From: Acinetobacter bohemicus ANC 3994
Lineage (GTDB): Bacteria; Pseudomonadota; Gammaproteobacteria; Pseudomonadales; Moraxellaceae
Assembly (NCBI RefSeq): GCF_000367925.1
Contig: NZ_KB849176.1
Span: 796,191-860,190, forward strand
Length of the DNA stretch: 64,000 nt
Direction: 5' to 3'
Shown: positions 18,357 through 25,980 of the stretch, piece after piece
How the letters are laid out: the number at the start of each line of letters is the position of its first letter
Position numbering within the stretch: position 1 is the first letter of the stretch
Position numbers and translations under genes: made by a program
Notes under the pieces: generated by a model
What the model was told of the DNA's origin: nothing
The model's input: only the letters and a program-made list of their open reading frames with translations
Databases searched by the model: none

Positions 18357-19574
18357 TTAGTGTTCAGCCCATTCGACTGTAGATAGATCGATACCTTCTT
18401 TGTACATATCCCAAAGAGGAGAAAGATCACGTAATTTTTCTACAGCTGCTTTGGTTATTTCAAGGACATGGTCAATGTCTTCTTCGGTGGTGTATGTACC
18501 GAAGCTGAAACGAATCGAGCTGTGAGCAAGTTCATCAGACAAACCTAATGCGCGAAGCACATAAGAAGGTTCAAGTGTTGCAGATGTGCATGCAGAACCA
18601 GATGAAACAGCAGCATCTTTCAATGCCATCATCAAAGATTCACCTTCCACAAAGTTAAAACTTACGTTTAAGTAGTTTGCAACATTGTATTCAGGATGAC
18701 CGTTTAAGAACACTTGTTCTAAACCTTGTAAGCCGTTCCAAAGTTTGTCACGTAATACGCGAATACGCTTTTGTTCAGACTCTAGGTTTTTGCCTGCAAG
18801 TTCAAATGCTTCACCCATGCCGACAATTTGATGCGTTGGCAGTGTACCAGAACGCATACCGCGCTCATGACCACCACCATGCATTTGAGCTTTTAGGCGG
18901 ACACGTGGGCTACGACGTACAAAAAGTGCACCCATGCCTTTAGGGCCATAAATTTTATGTGCTGAAAAGCTCATTAAATCGACTTTCATGCTTGAAAGGT
19001 CAATTTCAACTTTACCCGCAGCTTGAGCAGCATCGACATGGAAATAAGTTTTATTTGCACGTGTAATTTCGCCAATCGCTGCAACATCAGTCACAGTACC
19101 AATTTCGTTGTTGACCATCATCAGTGAAACAAGAACAGTATCTGGGCGAATGGCTGCTTTGACCATTTCAGCTGTGATTAAACCTGTCTTTGGCTCTGGC
19201 TCAAGATAGGTGATTTCAAAGCCTTCTGCTTCAAGTTCACGACACGTGTCTAAAATTGCTTTATGTTCAATTTTACTGGTAATAATGTGTTTGCCTTTAG
19301 AGGCATAAAATTGAGCCACACCTTTTAATGCAAGGTTGTCAGATTCAGTTGCACCTGAAGTCCACACGATTTCACGTGGGTCAGCTTTAATTAAATTAGC
19401 GACTTGTTCACGTGCATATTCGATTTTTTCTTCTGCTTGCCAACCGTAAGCATGCGAACGAGATGCTGCATTACCGAAAATACCGTCGAAAGTTAGGCAT
19501 TCCATCATACGTTCTGCGACTTGAGGGTCTACAGGAGTTGTTGCTGCATAATCAAGATAAATCGGACGTTTCAT
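18357..19574 (-). CDS. iscS: Cysteine desulfurase IscS
   Basis: PLP enzyme that removes sulfur from cysteine and passes it as persulfide to IscU, and to tRNA thiolation proteins. The 405-residue protein has the PLP lysine in SFSAHKIYGPKG and the mobile catalytic loop Cys in SSGSACTSATLEPSYVL. I choose the ATG at 19574 (MKRPIYLDYAATTPVDP), giving about the family length (E. coli 404); the frame continues 21 codons upstream into the iscR end but that part does not match. It starts one base after the iscR stop, so the two are translationally close. Confidence 0.97.
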   Translation of the reverse strand: MKRPIYLDYAATTPVDPQVAERMMECLTFDGIFGNAASRSHAYGWQAEEKIEYAREQVANLIKADPREIVWTSGATESDNLALKGVAQFYASKGKHIITSKIEHKAILDTCRELEAEGFEITYLEPEPKTGLITAEMVKAAIRPDTVLVSLMMVNNEIGTVTDVAAIGEITRANKTYFHVDAAQAAGKVEIDLSSMKVDLMSFSAHKIYGPKGMGALFVRRSPRVRLKAQMHGGGHERGMRSGTLPTHQIVGMGEAFELAGKNLESEQKRIRVLRDKLWNGLQGLEQVFLNGHPEYNVANYLNVSFNFVEGESLMMALKDAAVSSGSACTSATLEPSYVLRALGLSDELAHSSIRFSFGTYTTEEDIDHVLEITKAAVEKLRDLSPLWDMYKEGIDLSTVEWAEH

Positions 19575-19575
19575 G

Positions 19576-20049
19576 TCAAATACCTGTAACCGATAAAAGG
19601 GCTGAATCAAATGATGGTGTATTTTGGCGAATCGCAACGGTTTGCACGTTGTCTCTTGCTACAAGGTCTGCCAGCGTGATTTTTGCTAAATAATCGGCGA
19701 TGTGGTGGGAGAGTTCTTGCCATAAATCATGAGTTAAGCACATTGCACCATTTTGGCAGTTACCTTTATGGTCACAACGTGTTGCGTCAACTGTTTCGTT
19801 TACAGCTTCAATAATTTCTAACACAGTGATTTCTTCAGCGCTACGAGCTAGATGGTAACCACCGTTGGCACCACGAACACTAGAAACTAAACCGTGACGC
19901 TTTAATTTCGCAAATAACTGCTCAAGATAAGCCACAGAAATAGTTTGACGGGCTGCAATTTCAGCAAGCGTGATCGTTTGTTCGGTTGGCTGCAAAGCTA
20001 AATCAAGTAGAGCAGTCACTGCGTAGCGACCGCGAGTAGTAAGACGCAT
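19576..20049 (-). CDS. iscR: Fe-S cluster-responsive regulator IscR
   Basis: Rrf2-family repressor of the isc operon that senses cellular Fe-S supply by holding a [2Fe-2S] cluster. The winged helix-turn-helix begins at MRLTTRGRYAVTALLDLA, and the cluster ligands are the three cysteines of RCDHKGNCQNGAMC (spacing C-x5-C-x5-C, about residues 91-103) plus a nearby His in CLTHDLW. The start is the ATG at 20049; the frame extends four codons further but the family begins here. It has 157 residues. It is first gene of the operon and a matching operator lies over its promoter. Confidence 0.96.
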   Translation of the reverse strand: MRLTTRGRYAVTALLDLALQPTEQTITLAEIAARQTISVAYLEQLFAKLKRHGLVSSVRGANGGYHLARSAEEITVLEIIEAVNETVDATRCDHKGNCQNGAMCLTHDLWQELSHHIADYLAKITLADLVARDNVQTVAIRQNTPSFDSALLSVTGI

Positions 20050-20082
20050 GATTCGATACACATATTAAGACTAGATGTGTCG

Positions 20083-20111
20083 ATTTTAAGAATCCTGACT
20101 AAAATAGTCAA
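20083..20111 (-). promoter_or_regulatory. iscR promoter (-35 and -10)
   Basis: Read on the minus strand: TTGACT (20111-20106), a 17-base spacer, and TAAAAT (20088-20083), close to the sigma-70 consensus. The -10 hexamer lies 33 bp before the iscR ATG. The -35 hexamer is inside the IscR operator, so bound IscR would block polymerase. Confidence 0.7.
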
Positions 20112-20115
20112 GTTT
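20091..20115. promoter_or_regulatory. IscR type 1 operator
   Basis: CTGACTAAAATAGTCAA (20095-20111) fits the core of the E. coli type 1 IscR consensus YYGACTRWWWYAGTCRR at every position; the outer ATAS/STAT flanks match partly. A weaker related sequence lies at about 20064-20084 (TCGACACATCTAGTC on the minus strand). Type 1 sites are bound by cluster-loaded IscR. This predicts feedback repression of the ISC operon. Confidence 0.75.
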
Positions 20116-20162
20116 TTTTATGAGGCTTTAATTTGTTTTATTTTATAAGAAAAATTATATAT

Positions 20163-20810
20163 TTATGCAAGCCATAAATTATACACTAATAATGCAATTA
20201 AAAGCGTGGTGGTTACAATAAATGCAATGTTAGTTCTTTTCTGTCTTTGTTTAAGACGACGAATACGGTTCTTATATTGTTTGACTTCCACGTTTAAGCT
20301 ATTAATGGTTGAGCGCTGCTGGTCAATTTTTTCTAATAGCGGCGCAATACGTTTTTTTGAAGCAACGATATCTTGCTCATCGGTGGGTTCAGTTAACCAT
20401 TGTTTCCAGTCAGATAAAACTTTTGGCAAGCTAAACAATAAAGCTAAATCGCGAAATTCATCTTTTAAAGTGATATCACCATCAATACGCATTTTTTTAA
20501 TGCTGCGGCGGTTAGCCAAAACAAAGACTTTAATTAAGTCCATCAGCGTAGTACGAATATCAAGATCTACAACTTGCTCTGGCGCTTTGGTGTCAAATAA
20601 AATGCCATGTTCAGTAAATTGAACATAAAAATCAAAATAAGGTAAATAACTATTAATTTTGATGGAAACTTTTTGCTCTATAAACTTTTTAGCTTGTAAA
20701 CCGACGACACGATCATGTTTCAAAATGAAGGTAAAAATTGTTTCCAAAACAATCATCGTCATTGTAAGCAACAAATGTGGTTGATTTTGACTTTGTTGCG
20801 ATTCACTCAT
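20163..20810 (-). CDS. Membrane-anchored protein with SCP2/UbiJ-like domain
   Basis: I recognise no named ortholog. The 215-residue product (ATG at 20810, AAGGA upstream) starts with about 15 polar residues, then a region (about 20-135) that resembles the SCP2 lipid-binding fold as found in UbiJ: short beta-like strands, DLDIRTTLMDLIKVF and IDGDITLKDEFRDLA, which recalls the IEGD-x-x-LxxxF region of that family. A basic coiled-coil stretch (about 160-192, ending in RIRRLKQRQKR) leads to a C-terminal hydrophobic segment of about 20 residues, so it is likely tail-anchored. The ubiE and ubiB genes are not here. It lies just upstream of the ISC operon on the same strand, but has its own spacing. 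The fold call is tentative. Confidence 0.6.
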   Translation of the reverse strand: MSESQQSQNQPHLLLTMTMIVLETIFTFILKHDRVVGLQAKKFIEQKVSIKINSYLPYFDFYVQFTEHGILFDTKAPEQVVDLDIRTTLMDLIKVFVLANRRSIKKMRIDGDITLKDEFRDLALLFSLPKVLSDWKQWLTEPTDEQDIVASKKRIAPLLEKIDQQRSTINSLNVEVKQYKNRIRRLKQRQKRTNIAFIVTTTLLIALLVYNLWLA

Positions 20811-21001
20811 AAAACTTAATCCTTCCCTGAAATAGAGCATCCTAGCTTGTAAAAATACTTCAGGACTTTAATCAAATACATAATAATCTTGCTTTGTAGA
20901 ACAGTTTAGCAAATCGATCAAGTGTTTAATTTGCTATTATGTGGCTATTTTATAGGTAAATATATTAAGCGGTATAAAAAATAATCGGGAGAGTGGGGAA
21001 A

Positions 21002-21469
21002 ATGGATAAGCAAATGAATGATCAAAATATTGATCAAGAAAAACAGGAAAATTCCGATAAAACAAAGAATAAGCTGCGTTCAGGTCGTAAGTCGAGTCTG
21101 GATTTTCGTAAATATACCCAACAAATTTGGCTTGCTGGATTGGGTGCTTTTTCACGTGCTGAGGAAGAGGGAAATAAATTATTTGACTCCTTAGTCAAAG
21201 TCGGTGAAGAGTTAGAGTCAAAAACGACGGAAATCGCTGATCAAACAGTTGAAAAAGTGTCGGAGAAAGCAAAAGACTCAGTGACCGATACCAAAGATAA
21301 GGTCGAAAAATTACTTGATCAAAGTGTTAATCATTCACTAAATCGAATTGGTTTGGTGACAGTCAAAGATATTCAGTACTTAGAAAGTCTCATATTACAG
21401 TTACATAGTAAGGTTGATTTTTTGGTTGAAGAAAATAAACTTTTAAAAGAGCAAATTGTAAAAAAATGA
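21002..21469 (+). CDS. Phasin-like (PhaF/PhaI-type) protein
   Basis: 155-residue protein with a polar, charged N-terminus, the motif YTQQIWLAGLGAFSRAEEEG (about 36-55), a long amphipathic helix rich in Lys, Glu, Thr and Asp, and a C-terminal heptad-like segment (LESLILQLHSKVDFLVEENKLLKEQ, split here for reading). The IWLAGLGAFSRAE block is typical of polyhydroxyalkanoate granule-associated proteins. No PHA synthase or depolymerase is in the window, so it may bind granules made elsewhere or have another role. I use the ATG at 21002, with GGGAGAG 8 bases upstream; a GTG at 20993 is also in frame. Confidence 0.8.
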   Translation: MDKQMNDQNIDQEKQENSDKTKNKLRSGRKSSLDFRKYTQQIWLAGLGAFSRAEEEGNKLFDSLVKVGEELESKTTEIADQTVEKVSEKAKDSVTDTKDKVEKLLDQSVNHSLNRIGLVTVKDIQYLESLILQLHSKVDFLVEENKLLKEQIVKK

Positions 21470-21627
21470 AACAATTTTACTTTTTCTTCATTTTTCAACA
21501 ATTTTTTTCACATTTATTTTGCAGAAATGCAGATCGATAGTATTGCCTTTTGCCCCAAAGCATTGCTATAAAGAGGTCATGGAATCCTTAGACCTTAAAT
21601 AAACGATATTAAGAGGACGTAATCTTC

Positions 21628-21900
21628 ATGAATAAATCAGAATTAATCGATGCAATTGCAGAGAAAGGGGGATTGTCTAAGACTGATGCAGGTAAAGCCT
21701 TAGATGCGACAATTGCTTCTATTACTGAAGCGCTTAAATCTGGTGATACTGTTACACTTGTTGGTTTTGGTACATTCAACGTTAAAGAACGTGCAGCACG
21801 TACTGGTCGTAACCCACAAACGGGTGCAGCTTTAGAAATTAAAGCAAGCAAAGTACCTAGCTTTAAAGCTGGTAAAGGTTTGAAAGATTCTGTAGCTTAA
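21628..21900 (+). CDS. hup: DNA-binding protein HU
   Basis: 90-residue nucleoid protein of the HU/IHF family: MNKSELIDAIAEKGGLSKTD, the core GFGTFNVKERAARTGRNPQTG and a basic beta-arm region. It binds DNA with little sequence preference and bends it. AGAGGA stands upstream of the ATG. As in many gammaproteobacteria (hupB-ppiD), the next gene is ppiD, though a strong terminator separates them here. HU rather than IHF is favoured by the RTGRNPQTGAALEI arm. Confidence 0.95.
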   Translation: MNKSELIDAIAEKGGLSKTDAGKALDATIASITEALKSGDTVTLVGFGTFNVKERAARTGRNPQTGAALEIKASKVPSFKAGKGLKDSVA

Positions 21901-21917
21901 TCTTTTCTCAAGCCGAT

Positions 21918-21945
21918 AAACGCGCCGAATAAGGCGCGTTTTTTT
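21918..21945 (+). terminator. Rho-independent terminator of hup
   Basis: Stem AAACGCGCC / GGCGCGTTT with loop GAATAA, followed by a T run; it starts 18 bp after the hup stop. Confidence 0.92.
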
Positions 21946-22033
21946 ATTAATAATGCCGATTTACAGTTTGAACTCATTCATTCATTGTGGGTTTTCGGGT
22001 AAAATCCCTGACAAATAAAATATTGGAATACTT

Positions 22034-23902
22034 ATGGAATCTTTTCGTAAAGTTATTAAGGGTTGGTTGGGCAAAGTTCTGCTCATTTTGTTTTTGACCC
22101 CTTTAGCACTTGTAGGTATTGAAGGATATTTTAGTGGTGGGAAGTCAGAAGACTCGGCAAAATTAGTCAATGGCCAAGAAATTTCTAAGAAAGAGTTAGA
22201 AGCACTGACCAAAACATTTAAAGAACAGTACTTAGCTTATGCCAATGGCGACGAAACTTTATTGAATCAATCCTATATTCAAAATAAAGCAATGGATAGC
22301 CTTGTTGCTCGTACCTTGTTATTACAACAAGCAGAAAAATTGGGTATTTCATTAAGTGATGCGCAGATTGAACAAATGGTTGCTCAACAACCGAGCTTTC
22401 AAGAAAATGGTAAATTTTCTGAAACCTTATATTCAAATTATTTGCGTTCAGTCGGTATGACTAGTCAAGCTTTAATTGTGAATTTACGTCAAGACCATGC
22501 TTTAAAAATGTTGACTTCAACATTTATGGATTATGCATTGGTGAGTAAACTTGATATTCAACAAATTGCGAATTTGCAAACTGAACAACGTACTTTGCAT
22601 TTGGCCAGTATTAAACTTGATGAATATAAGAAAAATATAAAAGTTACACCTCAAGAAATTGCTACTTATTATGACAAACATAAAAATTCATTTAAGCAAG
22701 TTGCCAGTGTAGATGTAGATTATGTTGTGTTGACGCCTGCAAATGTTGCACCAGCGAATACTCAAGTCACAGATGCTGAATTGCAGCAAGCTTATGCTGC
22801 GTTTGTAGATACGCAAAAGAAAAATATTAAACCTGTGGTGAAGCATATCTTAATTGCTGCTGACACGCGTTCAGATGCTGAAGCGAAGAAACTGGCAAAT
22901 GATGTGGCTGCTAAAATTAAAGCAGGGATGACTTTTGCTCAAGCAGCTGCGCAATATTCAGATGATACTGAGTCTAAAGCCAAAGGCGGTGTGATTGAAG
23001 CATATGAAAAAGGTGTATTTGGTGATGCATTTGATCAAGCAGTGGCTGCTTTAAAATCAGCTCAAGTATCGGCACCAATTAAAACCCAATATGGTTATCA
23101 TTTAATTGAAACACAAGCTGCGGCGATTAAACTTCCTTCATTTGAAGCTGAAAAACCACGCTTGATGGCTGAATTGCAAAAGAACAAATCTGCAAATGCT
23201 TTTTCAGATACGGTAAATAGTCTGAATGAGTTGGTGGTAGGAAGTGATGCACTCGATGTTGTTGCACAAGAAGTTAAGGGTGTGATGGTTCAATCTGTGA
23301 AAGGCATGACATTATCTACACAACATGCAGTACTTAGCGATGCGAATGTAAAAGTTAAGTTGTTTAATGATGATGTGAAAAATGGTGATCGTAATGCTTC
23401 AAGTAGTATTCAGTTAACGAATGGCGATACTGTGTGGGTGAAAGTACGTGATTATCATGCTGCTGGCGTGCAAAGTTTGGCTGAAGCGACACCACGCATC
23501 AAAGCTAAACTTATTGAACAAAAAGCAGTTGATGCTGCAAAAGCGAAAATTCAAGCGTCATTGAATAGTTTTAAATCACAACCTGCTGCAACTGTTTTGG
23601 CACAAAGTAAAATTGCATTTGAAAGTGCGGGTGTCTTTACGCGTTCACAAGGCTTGAAACGTGAAATTGAACGTGCAGCATTTAGTGTTCCAGCGCCAAA
23701 AGCAGGTATGTGGTCAGTCACTACAGCATCATTGCCAAATGAGTTGGTGGTTGTGGCGGTATCGAATGTGAATAAAACGACATCAAGTGCTTTAACGGAT
23801 GAGCAATTAAATGAATTGTCTAAGTTGTACCAACAACTTCGTGGTCAACAAGAACTAGATGATTACACTCAATATTTAAAATCAAAGGCCAAAATTAAAT
23901 AA
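22034..23902 (+). CDS. ppiD: Periplasmic folding factor PpiD (SurA N-terminal domain, parvulin-like)
   Basis: 622-residue chaperone attached to the inner membrane by one N-terminal segment (about 12-30, VLLILFLTPLALVGI) and facing the periplasm near the Sec translocon. A SurA-type chaperone region covers about 35-230. A parvulin domain covers about 267-358 (VKHILIAADTRSDAEAKK, YSDDTESKAKGGVI, TQYGYHLIE). The first and last parts match PpiD, E. coli 623 residues. It helps outer-membrane and secreted proteins leave the translocon. It ends before a terminator that has been split by a repeat element. Confidence 0.94.
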   Translation: MESFRKVIKGWLGKVLLILFLTPLALVGIEGYFSGGKSEDSAKLVNGQEISKKELEALTKTFKEQYLAYANGDETLLNQSYIQNKAMDSLVARTLLLQQAEKLGISLSDAQIEQMVAQQPSFQENGKFSETLYSNYLRSVGMTSQALIVNLRQDHALKMLTSTFMDYALVSKLDIQQIANLQTEQRTLHLASIKLDEYKKNIKVTPQEIATYYDKHKNSFKQVASVDVDYVVLTPANVAPANTQVTDAELQQAYAAFVDTQKKNIKPVVKHILIAADTRSDAEAKKLANDVAAKIKAGMTFAQAAAQYSDDTESKAKGGVIEAYEKGVFGDAFDQAVAALKSAQVSAPIKTQYGYHLIETQAAAIKLPSFEAEKPRLMAELQKNKSANAFSDTVNSLNELVVGSDALDVVAQEVKGVMVQSVKGMTLSTQHAVLSDANVKVKLFNDDVKNGDRNASSSIQLTNGDTVWVKVRDYHAAGVQSLAEATPRIKAKLIEQKAVDAAKAKIQASLNSFKSQPAATVLAQSKIAFESAGVFTRSQGLKREIERAAFSVPAPKAGMWSVTTASLPNELVVVAVSNVNKTTSSALTDEQLNELSKLYQQLRGQQELDDYTQYLKSKAKIK

Positions 23903-23922
23903 TTTTTGCTGAAATAAAAAAA

Positions 23923-24311
23923 CCTGCGTTAACGCATAATGCCAGTCAGTTAAGCAATTGACTGGCATTTTATTTTTTAAATTCATGATGTTCTTCGATA
24001 CGCGGAAACGTCATCCGCAACTGTTCGAGGCATGAGGTGTATACACCGCAAGATTGGAAAAGTAAGGTTTCTGCGATTTATTAATCAATAAAAGGGATTT
24101 GGCGAGTTTTGCGGTGAGGCGCACTGCGCCGCAAGATGCTTTTTTGCGAACTCAAAATATATTTTGAGGATTTGGGCTTATCCAAAGTAATAGATGAGAT
24201 CCAAGTATTTGATTTAAAGATATAAGACTCCGTTGTGAAGAACTAAAAAGCTAAGGAGTTTATTACAAAACTCCTTAGCTGATCAGCATTAGCATTAACG
24301 CAGGTTTTTTT
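23923..24311. terminator. Bidirectional ppiD / DUF2797 terminator, split by an inserted element
   Basis: The left arm CCTGCGTTAA (23923-23932, preceded by a run of A) and the right arm TTAACGCAGG (24295-24304, followed by seven T) are exact complements. Without the element between 23937 and 24291 and one copy of the GCA duplication, the site would be a 10-bp stem with a CGCA loop and T runs both ways, set between convergent ppiD and the DUF2797 gene. The arms are now more than 360 bp apart. Confidence 0.8.
23937..24291. mobile_element. MITE-like element, copy 1 (355 bp)
   Basis: Ends are imperfect inverted repeats, TAATGCCAGTCAGTTAAG on the left and TAATGCTGATCAGCTAAG on the right strand (14 of 18 equal). 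It is flanked by GCA on both sides (23934-23936, 24292-24294), consistent with a 3-bp target duplication. It has a hairpin at each end: 23939-23968 (ATGCCAGTCA / TGACTGGCAT) and 24249-24280 (13 bp perfect). Internally it has the palindrome CTCAAAATATATTTTGAG (24151-24168). No protein-coding frame is evident, so it would need a transposase in trans. A related copy is at 33944-34246. Confidence 0.75.
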
Positions 24312-24328
24312 ATGGATGAGACAATATT

Positions 24329-25201
24329 TTATTCAGCACGTAGCTTAAGTTGATAACCTGAGTATTTACGAATATTAATCACCCCAGTATCTAAAATTAG
24401 ATATTGACCTTTAATACCTTGTAAGACACCACGAATAATTGGTGTTTTGTCTAGATTATGAGATTTTACTTTTTCAGGATACTGCTCTACAGGATAGATA
24501 AACTGATGCGGAAGTTCATTTTCCATCAGTTCAACGGTTTCATTGAATTCAAGGTTTTGACTAAATTCATCACGAATCATTTGAATTTTTGGTGCAAATT
24601 CCGCTACCAGTTGCTCGCGAACTTCAAGTAAATTTAGAGGTTCAGCTTCACCTTTGAGTAGTTTCCTCCAATCGGTTTTATCTGCCACTTGTGTTCCAAA
24701 CATAATTTCAAGTTGACCAGATAAGCGGCGTGAACCCACTTTCATAATTGGTAATGCTTGTGTTGCGCCCTGATCTAACCAGCGAGTTGGCATTTGTCCA
24801 AGTCGTGTGATGCCTACTTTGAGCGCACTAGAATTGGCAAGGTATACAATATGTGGTTGGAAACAGACTTCATGGGCAAAACTATTTTCACGACAAGTAC
24901 CTAAATGATAGTGACAAGTCTCTGGCTTCATAATGCACATATCACATGAAGCTTTGGTTTTAAAACACTTGAAACAGTGGCCTTGTGAATATGATTTTGG
25001 CGTTTTACTTCCGCAAGAGACACAATAAATATTACCGGTCCATTCAATTTCAATTTCTTGACCTAAACGAAATGGAAGATTGATTTCTGAACGATCTAGA
25101 ACGAATTTATACTCTACATTTGCCTTACGCGTCTGTTGATCAGTTACACTAAGGTCCTTTAAACCTGCATGCATTTTATGGCAAATGCCTTGTAGTTCCA
25201 T
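24329..25201 (-). CDS. DUF2797 family protein
   Basis: 290-residue protein of unknown function, matching the DUF2797 family by its cysteine-rich block at about 57-105: YCVSCGSKTPKSYSQGHC, CFKC, CDMC, then CHYHLGTC, which looks like one or more zinc sites. After it comes PHIVYLANSSALKVGITR, which resembles a GIY-YIG-like strand-turn pattern, then a conserved RWLDQGA. I choose the ATG at 25201 (MELQGICHKMHAG), with AAGAGAG upstream; the frame continues another 26 codons across the neighbouring divergent gene, and these look spurious. Only 31 bp separate it from the divergent gene. Confidence 0.75.
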   Translation of the reverse strand: MELQGICHKMHAGLKDLSVTDQQTRKANVEYKFVLDRSEINLPFRLGQEIEIEWTGNIYCVSCGSKTPKSYSQGHCFKCFKTKASCDMCIMKPETCHYHLGTCRENSFAHEVCFQPHIVYLANSSALKVGITRLGQMPTRWLDQGATQALPIMKVGSRRLSGQLEIMFGTQVADKTDWRKLLKGEAEPLNLLEVREQLVAEFAPKIQMIRDEFSQNLEFNETVELMENELPHQFIYPVEQYPEKVKSHNLDKTPIIRGVLQGIKGQYLILDTGVINIRKYSGYQLKLRAE

Positions 25202-25232
25202 GAAAAACTCTCTTAATAATAAGGATGCAGTT

Positions 25233-25703
25233 ATGGCTGAACAAAATGTCATCACTTCAATGCTAGACGATTTATTCAAAGAACAGCCGATTCAAACTGC
25301 ATTATGTATTGGTCAGAATCTTGAGCAATACGACAATAATCAATCAATTCAATGGCACTATTTTAGCGTAACTGAGTTTTTAAATCTGCCTTTTACCCAG
25401 CGATATGACGTGGGTTTTGTGTTGCTTGATTCTCAAGAATTATTGGCTATTTCAAATATTCAAAAATCACAATTACTTGTAAAATTACGAGATTTGATGG
25501 CAAAACGAATTGTTGTGGTCAGTCAGTTACAAGATGAGAAATTATTACGTGCTTTGGGCTTTACTCAACTGATTGATAGAACTCTGCATGATCGTGATTT
25601 TGCTTTATGGCAATTTAATATCCTGACATATAAGCATGTACCCGATTGGTTCAATTCCAAGTTTTGGGCTAATCCTGAAAATTGGAATAAATTCCGTTGG
25701 TAA
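25233..25703 (+). CDS. Conserved hypothetical protein (possibly DUF6231)
   Basis: 156 residues from the ATG at 25233 (AAGGA at 25221). The order of predicted strands and helices (TALCIGQNL, then YDVGFVLLDSQELL, RIVVVSQL, LRALGFTQL) resembles a small Rossmann/methyltransferase-like fold without a clear SAM glycine motif. Length and the C-terminal NSKFWANPENWNKFRW resemble proteins labelled DUF6231 in Pseudomonas and Acinetobacter; I cannot check this. It is divergent from the DUF2797 gene. Confidence 0.65.
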   Translation: MAEQNVITSMLDDLFKEQPIQTALCIGQNLEQYDNNQSIQWHYFSVTEFLNLPFTQRYDVGFVLLDSQELLAISNIQKSQLLVKLRDLMAKRIVVVSQLQDEKLLRALGFTQLIDRTLHDRDFALWQFNILTYKHVPDWFNSKFWANPENWNKFRW

Positions 25704-25806
25704 GTGATTTATCTATATGGTTTTTATGATGGTAAAGTTTAACAATTTCTTTTTATTGATTGGTTTGAAAGCATCGTATTCTTTTATGGCACTTCTATAA
25801 GAATAA

Positions 25807-25980
25807 TACGATGACCAATTTAAGCACTTAGTCAGCTTTTGGGTGGAATATCAGCAACAACCATAGCAATAACAAGGCTAATTAGGTGGAATTTGGAGTG
25901 ATGGCTTAACTGATTTTGATGTTCTAGAAGATGAGTTACTGATCATTTACACTCAGCTTAAGGATGATTGCCCATGGTAA
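25807..25980 (+). pseudogene. Decayed reading frame of unknown origin
   Basis: One frame reads YDDQFKHLVSFWVEYQQQP, then stop codons TAG, TAA and TAA within about 20 bases (in a CAA-rich stretch), then IWSDGLTDFDVLEDELLII and YTQLKDDCPW before a final TAA. Both parts look like real protein by composition, and all three stops are one substitution away from sense codons. No start codon or ribosome site precedes it. The end overlaps the last codons of the convergent YqiJ-like gene, so part could be chance. I do not recognise the family. Confidence 0.3.

Noticed and set aside
20937..21155. Minus-strand frame with a plausible start opposite the phasin-like gene
   Set aside because: It overlaps the phasin-like coding region entirely and its translation has no recognisable features.
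24018..24040. GTTCGAG in the repeat element as a tRNA T-loop
   Set aside because: No acceptor or anticodon stem can be formed around it, and the same sequence is in the second element copy.
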